Below are positions 45,240 through 57,222 of a stretch of 64,000 nucleotides of DNA, piece after piece (position 1 is the first letter of the stretch; each line of letters begins with the position of its first letter). Source of the stretch: Stictocephala bisonia (taxonomy: Eukaryota > Arthropoda > Insecta > Hemiptera > Membracidae). The notes under the pieces were generated by a model. That model saw nothing but the letters and a program-made list of their open reading frames with translations. It made no database searches and was not told the DNA's origin. Location: the NCBI GenBank assembly GCA_035578905.1, contig JAQJVL010002631.1, positions 24,711 to 88,710 on the forward strand, read 5' to 3'. The position numbers and the translations under genes are program-made.

Positions 45240-47106
45240 GAGGTGTTGAGTAGGTTAATGGATTGTTAAGTCATGATTTTATGGTGTGTGGTATGTATGT
45301 TTGGTAGGTGGTCATCCATGAATGTTACGGAGATGGATGGTCAATCATGAGTCTTGTTTGATTAGTATGTGGGTGGGTAAACATAAGTCTTGTATGTACG
45401 GTGTGTGGTACGTATATTGGATAGGTAGGGGTATGTCAATAGGACTATTTTCATGGTAGTATGATGGTATATTAAGTCATGTCTACAGAGTGTGTAGTTT
45501 GTTTATCATGATTTTTGTATCTTTGTTAGGTGGTTCTTCAAAAGTCTTATGCTTTGGGAAGGTGGATTGTCAATCGACAGTTGTGTTTGTTAAATTGGTT
45601 GGGAGGGTAGTTGGTCTGTAAAGATAGCTGTGTGTTAGCTAAGTGGGTAGGAGAGTCTTACTAATGGATAGGTAGGGTTATGGAGCTTAATAGGTGTCTT
45701 GTACATGTGTGTTGGATAGGTAGATGAGCAATCAAAGGTCAAATGTAATGAAGTTTATTTATAAGTTTATAAGTTATGTGATATATCGGAGGTACAGTGT
45801 TGAGTAGGTTGGTGGACTGTTAAGTCATGGTTTTATGGTGTGTGGTACGTATGTTAAATAGGTGGTTATACATAAAGTCTTGTTTTTGTGGGTGGTTAAG
45901 TTGTATGTTTAGGAGGATGGATGTTCATGAATGTTAGGGTTGTGAGTCAATCAAAGGTTTTATGTAAAGGTTAGGTGGATGATCTATCAGAGGTTTTGTG
46001 TGTTGAGTAGGTTGGTGGATTGTTAAGTCATGATTTTATGGTGTGTGGTATGTATGTTTGGTAGGTGGTCATCCATGAATGTTACGGAGATGGATGGTCA
46101 ATCATGAGTCTTGTTTGATTAGTATGTGGGTGGGTAAACATAAGTCTTGTATGTACGGTGTGTGGTACGTATATTGGATAGGTAGGGGTATGTCAATAGG
46201 ACTATTTTCATGTTAGTATGATGGTATATTAAGTCATGTCTGCAGAGTGTGTAGTTTGTTTATCATGATTTTTGTATCTTTTGTAGGTGGTCTTTCAAAA
46301 GTCTTATGCTTTGGGAAGGTTGAGTGTCAATCGACAGTTGTGATTGTTAAATTGGTTGGGAGGATAGTTGGTCTGTAAAGATAGCTGTGTGTTGGCTAAG
46401 TGGGTAGGAGAGTCTTACTAATGGATAGGTAGGGTTATGGAGCTTATTAGGTGTCTTGTACATGTGTGTTGGTTAGGTAGATGAGCAATCAAAGGTCAAA
46501 TGTAATGGAGTTTATTTATAGGTTTATAAGTTATGTGATATATCGGAGGTACAGTGTTGAGTAGGTTGGTGGACTGTTAAGTCATAGTTTTATGGTGTGT
46601 GGTACGTATGTTAAATAAGTGGTTATACATAAAGTCTTGTTTTTGTGGGTGGTTAAGTTGTATGTTTAGGAGGATGGATGTTCATGAATGTTAGGACTGT
46701 GAGTCAATCAAAGGTTTTATGTAAAGGTTAGGTGGATGATCTATCAGAGGTTTTGTGTGTTGAGTAGGTCGGTGGATTGTTAAGTCATGATTTTATGGTG
46801 TGTGGTATGTATGTTTGGTAGGTGGTCATCCATGAATGTTACTGAGATGGATGGTCAATCATGAGTCTTGTTTGATTAGTATGTGGGTGGGTAACATAAG
46901 TCTTGTATGTACGGTGTGTGGTATGTATATTGGATAGGTAGGGGTATGTCAATAGGACTATTTTCATGGTAGTATGATGGTATATTAAGTCATATCTGCA
47001 GAGTGTGTAGTTTGTTTATCATGATTTTTGTATCCTTGTTAGGTGGTTCTTCAAAAGTTTTATGCTTTGGAAAGGTGGAGTGTCAATCGACAGTTGTGTT
47101 TGTTAA
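45240..47106 (-). repeat. Mirror copy of the 757-bp-period satellite
   Basis: Reverse complement of 42001-43870 with scattered substitutions; unit borders near 45590, 46345 and 47100. Confidence 0.85.
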
Positions 47107-47353
47107 ATTGTTGTGTGATCAAACAAGTGTTTTGTGTGTATTGAGTATGTGAGTGGATAATCAAACGTCTTCTATGTAGAGTGTATGGTAAGTCTTTTAT
47201 GTTAATTAGGTAGAGTCTGCCAATAGTCTTATGTTTTGTGAATGTAACTGACCTATAAAGATGTCTGTGTGTAGGGTAAGTAGGTAGGAGGGTCTTACTA
47301 CTGGATAGAAGGGTATAAGTGCTTGGTAGGTAGTTTTTATATGTATTTTGGAT

Positions 47354-47426
47354 GGAAATTAAATGAAAACTACTTTATTGTTACTTTATAAGGCGAATTT
47401 AGGGCTATAAAGCCCTCTCTGCCACT
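47354..47426 (-). repeat. Non-LTR/SINE 3' tail, right arm mirror copy
   Basis: Exact inverted counterpart of 41681-41753 with the same flanks. One retroposition event copied into both arms. Confidence 0.7.
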
Positions 47427-49930
47427 TAATATCATAGAATAGCTGGGTGGACAAACAAAGGTTTTATGTAATGGATAGGTAGGTGAATTGTCAAGGGTGC
47501 AGTGTGTTCTAGGTTCTCCATGTGTTTGGGTCTTTGGAAGTGGTGTATATACATTTTCTGATCGAGTATATTATAGTCAAAAGAAACCAAACTTTCTTAC
47601 TGTTAATACCAAAGTTTCTACAATAGACACATTTCAACTAACTATTCGTTTATTTGTTTAGTACGCAGATAATCAATAGCACCAGGTTTTGTTAAAATCA
47701 AGCTTAAAATGTGAACATTATAGAGAATTTATTCCTATTGGCTACTTAAACGTTGTCAGCTAATTGGAGTCAACTAAATAGCTATGTAGGTTAAACAATT
47801 AATTTACAAGTGTTACATCAGTTTTGTACGTTGTTTTGAGCTCAAATTAAGTTTATAAAGGTTTCTATAAGAGTATTTTAAGGAGTTTTTTTAATGTTTA
47901 GGACAAATATCGTTGTTATGACACTGAATTTTAATAATTTTAGGGAATTATAACATATTTTGTACACAAATATCCCTATTTATGGACATTTAAACTAAAT
48001 TTAAAGGGGTTTGGAGACTACTATGTTGGTAGTTCTTGTACTGACTTAGGTCTGGTTAAGCCTGCATAGTTTATTAAAAGGTAAACTTTTGCATATTATT
48101 ATGAAAAAACCTTTAATGTTGTAAGCTGTTCAGGAATTAGGTATAAATTATTTCCATTAACATTTGTAAGATACTTGAAAATCTAAGGTGAAAGTCTAAA
48201 TATTAAAGATGTTTAAGTGGTTAATTAATGGTTAATTGAATTAATATCTGTAGATTATTGAGTCTTTGTAGCAATGATATTTGTTTGTGATGGTCTTTAA
48301 ACATTTTTGCAATTATTTTCATTTGTAATAACAAGGGGCATTCACTCATTTTATAGAAAGTCTATTAAAATAGCAAACTTGAAGCCCTGAAAGATACTTA
48401 ACAACTGAAAACATCAAACAAAGAAGAGATGATTCAAATACATGGTGTTTGTGGGACTATAATACCAATAATTCTTTCGTTTTGTTTAATAAAAGACCAG
48501 ATATGGTCGGATTCTACGACTATCTGTGAGGAAATGCATTGAATGTTGTTTGATATCACTAAACGTGACCTCTAGGGTTAACATGTGGTTGATATGCAGT
48601 CCGTCTGGTGCCAATTAAAATAGCAAAAATATTGAGGTCAGTTCCTCTGTTGTGCGAGAACTGAATGTACTGTCGGTGGCACCGAGCAAAGTAATTTAGG
48701 TTGAATAGTTCGGTTAGGCATGAGGGCTCTAGGGTAAGAGCGTTAAGCTAGCGTGTTAGGTTTAGAGGATGCCAGGTTAATACGAAGGTAACCAGAAGTA
48801 GATGGTAGTTGAAGGTAAGAGCGCATGTTAACAGAGTATTTAATATAAAATAAAAAATTAATTAAAATGGATAGAATAACAGTGTATTACAAATTATAAA
48901 CAGATTAAATAATAGCTGCCCCTTGATTTTTAATTAAAAACGTGTATTGTGGGTTGCCTAGAGTGTTAAGTAGGGGCTTGAGGATGAACTGTGATTCGAT
49001 AGATAAGTATAGGTAGGTAACAGTGTAGGAAGCCGTGGATGAGTACCCGAAGCTAAGAGCGTATGTTAACTGTGTATTTGTTAACATTTGATAAAAATTA
49101 AATTAAATAAGTAGTCTAACAGTACGTGTGAGAAATATTACTTGTAAAGTAGGGAGGTAACCAATCAGAGCGTGGCATTTGGGTGTGCGCCAGACCAGCA
49201 GACGACGTGTACGAAGGTAGCCGACGGTCGCCGGAAGTACATGAAAGCAATTTATATAGTACATATGTAAATGGCCACCATCTTTTGCATTTCATATAGT
49301 ATGAGATGGGAAAGGTTAAGAGTGCATTTTGTATAGTATAACGAGGGAATTTGAGGGAGGGAATTTCCCACGTGGACTTCCCTTCCGAAGGCGCCATGTT
49401 TCCGAAAGGATGTGCTAAGTTTTGCCGCTAGGAGCGCTACGATCGGGTCGAGCACATAGAGTATATTAAATATTAATTTTATTATAGTGTATGAAATATT
49501 AATTTTGTTATGGTGTATATATGAGTAGAGTAACAAGGGGCGCATGCGCGCCCGACCAGCAGACGATGGGTGAATAGCGTACGAAGGTAGCCGACGGTCG
49601 CCGGAAGTACCTGAAGGGAAAGACCGCCATCTTGGATCTGGCGTCATCTTTTTACATTTATTATAGTATAAAGTCCGCCATATTGGATAAGGAATTTTTG
49701 GAGGGAAAGACGTCATATTGGACAAAAAAAGTTCATTTTATATAGTCTAAGGCCGCCATCTTGGCTGAGGGAATTTTGGGAGGGAAAGACGCCATATTGG
49801 ATCCGGTTGTCATCTTTTTACATTTATTATAGTGTAAAGTCCGCCATATTGGATGAGGGAATTTTGGGAGGGAGTTTTAGGAGGGAAAGACGCCATATTG
49901 GACAAAAAAGTGTATCTTATATAGTATAAC

Positions 49931-50610
49931 AAGGGAATTTGGGGGGAAATGTGGGTAATGTGAGGGGAAATGTGTGTAATGTGAGGGAAATTGGGTAATT
50001 TGAGGGAAATTTGAGGGTAATTTGGGGGGAAATGTGGGTAATGTGAAGGAAATTAGGTAATTTGAGGGAAATTTGAGGGTAATTTAGGGGGAAATGTGGG
50101 TAATGTGAGGAAATTGGGTAATTTGAGGGAAATTTGAGGGTAATTTGGGGGGAATTGTGTGGGAAATTTGGAAATTTGAGGGAAATGTGGTAATTTGAGG
50201 GAAATTTTAGGGTAATTTGGGGGGAAATGTGGGTAATGTGAGGGAAATTTGAGGGTAATTTGGGGGGAAATGTGGGTAATGTGAGGGAAATCGGGAAATT
50301 TGGGGGGAAATTTGAGGGTAATTTAGGAATTTGAAGGAAATTGGGTAATTTGAGGGAAATGTGAGGGTAATTTGGGGGAAATGTGGGTAATTTGAGGGAA
50401 ATTGGGAAATTTGGGGGGAAATGGAGGGAAATGTGAAGGAAATCGGGTAATTTGGGGGGAATGGGGGGAAATGTGAGGGAAATCGGGTAATTTGGAGGGA
50501 AATGTGAGGGTAATTTGGGAATTTGAGGGAAATTTGAGGTTAGGAAATTTGGCGGGAAATGGAAATTTGAGGTTAGGAAAAGTTAGGTTAGGAAATTTTG
50601 CGGGAAATGG
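49931..50610 (-). repeat. Mirror copy of the pyrimidine-rich minisatellite, right arm
   Basis: Reads GGGGGGAAATGTGGGTAATG and relatives on the plus strand. Its phrase order and length (about 680 bp) differ from the left array, showing independent unit turnover. Confidence 0.88.
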
Positions 50611-50736
50611 GTGCCACCATCTTGGAAAAGTCACGTGACCGCTCTCGACCAATCAGAGGCCAGGAAAGTGGGTCCAAAAGTCAATTTGACGCAGAAATCC
50701 CCTTTTTTGGCGGCATTTCACCATCTTTTCCCTACT

Positions 50737-50742
50737 TATACA
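50737..50742. repeat. Target-site duplication TATACA (right)
   Basis: Right partner of 38279-38284. Beyond it the outer element's left arm resumes with TGCAAAGACTACAAGTAA. Confidence 0.92.
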
Positions 50743-53695
50743 TGCAAAGACTACAAGTAATACTTTGAGTAGTACCACACTGTTACAGGATGTGACCCGC
50801 CACATCAATCTTATCGCTTGTGTCACAAAGACGAAATATCAGCTTGCTTTTTACTGTTAATAATATAAAGAACATATACTTCCAACTATTATAAAAAGCG
50901 ATGGAATGGGATTGTAACCCATGGTTACTAACATACCCGTAGAAACCCAATTTACGGCATTGGATGGCTCAACCCAATCGTAGTGTAATGTAAAAACCTC
51001 GTACTGGGCGAACCTTCTTCTTGATTAAGGTAACTCCTACGCCAGGTAAGTAATGTTAAGTTAGTTTTGAGTAAACTCTTTTACCGTCAACCTTTAAAAA
51101 ACAATCTGTAAAGTAAATTCTGTTATAATATGAACACTTTGTGAGTTTACATAACTACAATTTATTAACTGCTATCTCCAGCTCTGTGTGAATTTCTATA
51201 GAATACCGTACCATCGAGGTGAGGACGGCCCGAATTTAATAAAAAATTTTCCGACTGTTCTCCAAGGCAGCCGTAAAACGCTTAAGTCCTGAGACAGTCC
51301 TGCAGCTTGGGGCTGGGCTAAGCCACGTGGGACCTCGAGTCACAGTCCGGGCCCTCATAAGGTACATGTATGATTAAATGTTACACTCTATGACTGAATA
51401 GTATCCGTAGGTCCCATGTGTGAAGGAGAGTGGCCTAAAAAAAAGAAATAAAACACAAAAACCTACTGTAAAAAAACAGAACCAAAAACAATAAAACAAA
51501 TGTATATATATAAAACCCCTTTGTAAGTATGTTCGTCACATTGAAAGGATTCTCTGAGTTAAGTGATGTCTTTACTTACAGAGGGACCCAAAAAAATTAT
51601 AAAAAAAAAACAATAATTAAATAATACTGGGAGATAGCATTTTGTTGGATGGCTACCACCGTATAGAGCGAGGTTGGGGCTCATTACACTAAAATACCCG
51701 TGGGGGATACCAGTCCTCTATCGGGTGCGTCCCATGGAATTGGGCAACGCCCTTCAGTTTTGTCTTCAGCTTACTTGAGGGTAGTGAGGAATTAAATACT
51801 CAACGTGAAAAAAAACTGGTTGAATCTTAGTCTAAAACAAACACATTAATAAAATCTTTAAGAAAGATCATGGTATAGTACAGAATCAGGAAAAGATCAT
51901 AGTAAGATATGGTAAAACTTTCTATAAAAAGAGTAAATTCCGTCCAAAAGTAAGAAAAAATCAAAGATACATACAAATTTCAGAAAAAGAGTCATTTTAC
52001 ATAAAAATGTATTTGTTGAAAAATTTCTCAAATCAAGGAAGAACTACAACCATAGTACTCTCCAAACCCCTTAAAATTGAGTTAAAATGTCCATAAATAG
52101 GGATATTAGTGTACAAAATACGTTATAATTCCCTAAAAATATTACAATTCAGTACCATAACAATGATATTTGTTCTAAAACATTAAAAAAATCTGAAAAA
52201 TTACTAATAGACTCTTTATAAACTTTGTTTGTGCTCAAAACAACGTACAAAACTGATGTAACACTTGTAAATTAATTGTTTAACCTACATAGCTATTTAG
52301 TTGACTCCAAACATTTGACAATGCGTAAGTAGCCAATAGGAATAAATTCTCTATTATGTTCGTATTTTAAGTCTGGTTTTAACAAAACTTGGTACTATTG
52401 ATTCTTTGGATCTATTTATTAAACAAATAAACGATTAGTTATTTAAAATGTGTCTATTGTAGAAACTTTGACATTAACAGTAAGAAAGTTTGGTTCCTTT
52501 TGACTGTAATATACTTGATCAGAAATATATACACCACTCCCAGAGACCCAACCACACATCATACAAGCATTACTTAACAGTCCACTCACCTACCAAACAC
52601 ACACATCTCTTGATGGACCATATATCTACACATTACTCTTGATAGATCATCCACCTAACCATTACATATAACCTTTAAATGCCCATCCATCTATTCTACA
52701 CACATGCACAATCTACCTACCTACCTACGTAACATTCAACACTCTTGACTTACCACCCACCTACCAAACACACACATCTGTTAATGGACCATATGCCTAC
52801 ACATTACTCTTGATAGATCATCCACCTAACCATTACATAAAACCTTTGATAGACCACCAACACACATGAACAACCTATCTACCTACCTACGTAACATTCA
52901 ACACTCTTGACTTACCACTCACCTACTCAACACACACTACTTTCGATAGACTACTTAACTAACCATTACATAAAACCTTGGATTGACACCCAACATTCAT
53001 GGATGACCTACCTACCAAACATACAACTTGATTGACCGCCCACCTAACTATCACACATTTCTCTTGATAGACCAATCACTCTCCCATAAAAAGAATGTTG
53101 TCAGAATATTTACTTAACATACAAGACTTACCACACATTCTACATTGACATCTACCTACTCAACACACAAAAGAACAACCACACACTCTGCATATAAGAC
53201 TCTTGGTTGGTCACCCCGCTACTCAACATACAACACCACTGTTACACCATCCACTTGAACATTACATAAAATCTGTGATATTCCACCCAATCACTAAACA
53301 CACATGACCCTAATAGACCAATCCACGTACCTCTGCACACACGATTCCTTAGGACACACTCCACAGCCACCACTCATCCTACAGTCAAAACTCCTAGAGA
53401 ACTACCCATCCACCATAAAAACACTAATGCTTCATATAATAATGTTTAAAATAACATTATTACACTTTAAGATAGGTTTAATATAGCTAAAGACCTAAAA
53501 TGTTACCTAAAATTCTGTTTTCTCAAGAAATATGAGAGCCGTTGGTGGAAAAATTCCAAACTAAACATAGAAAATAAGAATCAGCTAGTAGTTTAGTAGA
53601 AATTCTGCTAACCAAATAAAAAAAAAAATACGAGAAAAAGTTAGGTTTAAAAACAATGAACACAGAAAATTTAGGTTAGCAAACATCCGAAAAGT
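50743..53695 (+). repeat. Outer element, inner part of left arm
   Basis: Continues the outer left arm after the insertion. Non-coding: a GC-richer stretch at 51180-51430, AT-rich sequence, the core shared with the inner element at 52030-52560, then minisatellite phrases (52540-53440). Mirrored by 53812-56812 with indels. Confidence 0.88.
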
Positions 53696-53811
53696 AAGTC
53701 TAGCAAATAACCGAAAGGTTGATTGCTATCCTTACTTTTCCGAAAAGTTGTTAAAATTAACAAAAGTCAAAAAAATGTCAACCATTTTTTGAAATTGGTA
53801 ATTTTAACTGA
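53696..53811. other. Asymmetric centre of the outer palindrome with conserved hairpin
   Basis: 116 nt. Hairpin at 53690-53740: AAAAGTAAG / CTTACTTTT outer stem, AGCAAATAACC / GGTTGATTGCT inner stem, GAAA loop. TTGTTAAAATTAACAA follows at about 53748. Nearly identical to the inner centre in inverse orientation. Confidence 0.85.
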
Positions 53812-56800
53812 ACTTTTCGGATGTTTGCTAACATAACTTTATCTGTGTTCATTGTTTTTGAATCTAACTTTTTCTGTGTTCATTGTTTTTAAACCTAACT
53901 TTTTCTCGTATTTTTTTTTTTTTTTTTTTTAGTTGGTTAGCAGAATTTCTGTTTAACTACTAGCTGATTCTTATTTTGTATGTTTAGTTTAGATTTTTTC
54001 TACCAACGGCTCTCATATTTCTAGAGAAAACAGAATTTTAGGAAACATTTTAGGTATTTAGCTATATTAAACCTAAGATACAGTGTAATAATGTTATTTT
54101 AAAACATTATTATATGAAGCATTAGTGTTTTTATGGTGGATGGGTAGTTCTCCAGGAGTTTTGACTGTAGGATGAGTGGTGGGTGTAAAGTGTGTCCTAA
54201 GGAATTGTGTGTGCAGAGGTACGTGGATTGGTCTATTAGAGTCATGTGTGTTTGGTGATTGGGTGGAATATCACAGGTTTTATGTAATGTTCAAATGGAT
54301 GGTGTATCAGTGGTGTTGTATGTTGAGTAGGGGGTGACCAACCAAGAGTCTTATATGTAGAGTGTGTGGTTGGTCTTTTGTGTGTTGAGTAGGTAGATGT
54401 CAATGTAGAATGTGTGGTACGTCTTGTATGTTAAGTAAATAGTCTGAAAACAGTCTTTTTATGGGAGAGTGATTGGTACATCAAGAGAAATGTGTGATGG
54501 TTAGGTGGGCGGTCAATCAAGTCGTATGTTTAGTAGGTAGGTCATCCATGAATGTTGGGTGTCAATCTAAGGTTTTATGTAATGGTTAGTTACGTAGTCT
54601 ATCGAGAGTAGTATGTGTTGAGTAGGTGAGTGTTAAGTCAAGTTTGTTGAATGTTACGTAGGTAGGTAGATAGGTTTTTCAAGTGTGTTGGTGGTCTATC
54701 AAAGGTTTTATGTAATGGTTAGGTGGATGATCTATCAAGAGTAATGTGTAAGCATATGGTCCATCAAGTGATGTGTGTGTTTGGTAGGTTGGTGGTAAGT
54801 CAAGAGTGTTGAATGTTACGTAGGTAGGTAGGTAGGTTGTGCATGTGTGTTGAATAGGTGGATGGGCAATTAAAGGTTATATGTAATGGTTAGGTGGATG
54901 ATCTATCAAGAGTAATGTGTAGATATATGGTCCATCAAGAGATGTGTGTGTTTGGTAGGTGAGTGGACTGTTAAGTAATGCTTGTATGATGTGTAGTTGG
55001 GTCTCTGGGAGTGGTGTATATACATTTTCTGATCAAGTATATTACAGTCAAAAGGAACCAAACTTTCTTACTGTTGATGTCAAAGTTTCTACAATAGACA
55101 CATTTCAAATAACTAATCGTTTATTTGTTTAATAAATAAATCCAAATAATCAATAGCACCAAGTTTTGTTAAAAACCATACTTAAAATGCGAACATTATA
55201 GAGAATTTATTCCTATTGGCTGCTTACGCTTTGTCAAATGTTTGGAGTCAACTAAATAGCTATGTAGGTTAAACAATTAATTTACAAGTGTTACATCAGT
55301 TTTGTACGTTGTTTTGAGCACAAACTAAGTTTATAAAGAGTCTATTAGATAATTTTAAAGGTTTTTAAATGTTTAGAACAAAAAACATTGTTATGGTACG
55401 GAATTATAAAATATTTTGTACATAAATATCCCTATTTGTGGACATTTTAACTCAATTTTTAGGGGTTTGGAGAGTAGTATGTTGTTAGTTCTTTCTTGAT
55501 TTGAGACATTTTTGAACAAATACATTTTTATGTAAAATGACTCTTTTTCTGAAATTTGTATGTATCTTTGATTTTTTCTTACTTTTGGACGGAATTTACT
55601 CTTTTTATAGAAAGTTTTACCATATCTTACTAAGATCACTTCCTGATTCTGTACTATACTATGATTTTTCTCGCAGATTTTATTAATGTGTTTGTTTTTG
55701 ACTGAGATTTAACCAGTTTTTTTGACGGTGAGTATTTAATTCCTCACTATTCTCAAGTAAGCTGAAGACAAAACTGAAGGGCATTTTCCAATTCCCATGG
55801 AACGCGCCCGATAGAGGACTGGTATCCTCCACGGGTATTTTAGTGTAATAAGCCCTAAACTCGCTCTATACGGTGGTTGCCATCCAACAAAATGCTATCT
55901 CCCAGTATTATTTAGTTTTTATTTTTTTTTATTTTTTTGGGTTCTTCTGTAAGTAAAGACATCACTTTACTCAGAGAAGCCTTTTAATGTGACTTACATA
56001 CTTACAAAGGGGTTTTTATATATACATTTGTTTTATTGTTTTTGGTTCTATTTTTTTACAGTGGGTTTTTGTGTTTTATTTCTTTTTTGTAGGCCACTTT
56101 CCCTCACACACGGGACCTACGGATACTATCTAGTCATAGAGTGTAACATTCAATCATACATGTACCTTATGAGGGCCTGGACCTGCGACTCGAGGACTTA
56201 CGTGGTTTAACCCAGACTCAAGGCTGCCAGGACTGTCTCAGGACGTTCGCGGTTTTTACGGGCTGCGTTGGAGAACAGTCGGACTATTTTTTAGTTAAAT
56301 TTTGGGCCGTCCTCACTGGATGTGGTACGGTGATATCTATAGAAATTCACACAGAGCTGGAGATAGCCGTTAATAAATTGTTAGTATGGTAAACTCATAA
56401 AGTGTTCATTACTCTAACAGAATTTTCTTTACAGATTGGTGTTTTTAAAGGTTTGACGGTAAAAAGAGTTTACCTCAAAACTAACTTAACATTACTTACC
56501 TGGCGTAGGAGGTTACCTTAATTAATAAGAAGGTTCGCCCAGTACGGGTTTTTTACATTACTCACTACGATTTTGGTTAAGCCATCCACATGCCGTAAAT
56601 TGGGTTTCTCAGCGGGTCATGTTAATAACTATGGGTTACAATCCATTAAATCGCTTTTTTTAAATAGTTGGAAGTATATGTTCTTTATATTATTAACAGT
56701 AAAAAGCAAGCTTTTATTTCGCCTTTGTGACACAAGCGATAAGATTGATGTGGCCGGGTCCAACTTTTAACAGTTGTGGGTACTACTCAAAGTTTTACTT

Positions 56801-56812
56801 GTAGACTTTGCA
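53812..56812 (-). repeat. Outer element, inner part of right arm
   Basis: Inverted partner of 50743-53695, with the minisatellite stretch at 54120-55010 and the same non-coding core. Ends at the intact target site TGTATA (56813-56818). A T run of about 22 at 53911-53932 sits where the left arm has a shorter A run. Confidence 0.88.
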
Positions 56813-57222
56813 TGTATATACGTACTTTGAAACTGCTAAAGGATCCGGTTTTTTCACATTTTTAAATAAACACAAAGTAAAATCTAACCAAACGGATAAG
56901 TTATGTACAAATCTTCGTAATGCCAAAGAAACTGTCCCAATATTACATTTTCAATATGGTACTGTGGTAATTAAATATTTTAGAAAAGTTTAACAAAGAT
57001 CCGTTGTAGTGGAATAACCAATTGGCGCCATTGGTGTAAGTGATTGTGGAACAGGATGCAGGAAAGGAAAGAGGTAAGGGATTGCAATTCGGTCTATCAT
57101 GGAGAGGATGGAGATAGATGAACGTTTACACGACTTACGTCAAGATATAAGAGTTCGCAATTATATTAATATATTAATTATATGTACAAGTATTGTTATG
57201 TTTGTTTTTTACATTATGGTGT

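Larger units (their letters stand above)
38285..50736. mobile_element. Inner palindromic element, 12,452 bp, with 6-bp TATACA target duplication
   Basis: Begins AGTAGGGAAAAGATGGG at 38285 and ends with the inverted copy at 50736. TATACA flanks both ends (38279-38284 and 50737-50742). The mirror arm of the host element still has the uninterrupted site GTACGTATATACATGCAAAG (seen inverted at about 56806-56825), which proves a precise insertion. The element is two arms (38285-44497 and 44612-50736) around a 114-nt centre. No polymerase and no plausible protein gene is present. Terminal motifs, core sequence and centre are shared with the outer element, so it is a non-autonomous relative. Six-bp duplications and 5'-AG ends fit Polinton integration. 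Arms are closer to identity than those of the outer element, consistent with a younger insertion. Confidence 0.92.
44612..50736 (-). repeat. Inner element, right arm (6.1 kb)
   Basis: Inverted partner of 38285-44497. Near-identical between 47.3 and 49.9 kb. Differs by indels in both arrays: the G-rich array at 49.93-50.61 kb is shorter and ordered differently from its partner, so this is not a simple read-through copy. Confidence 0.9.
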
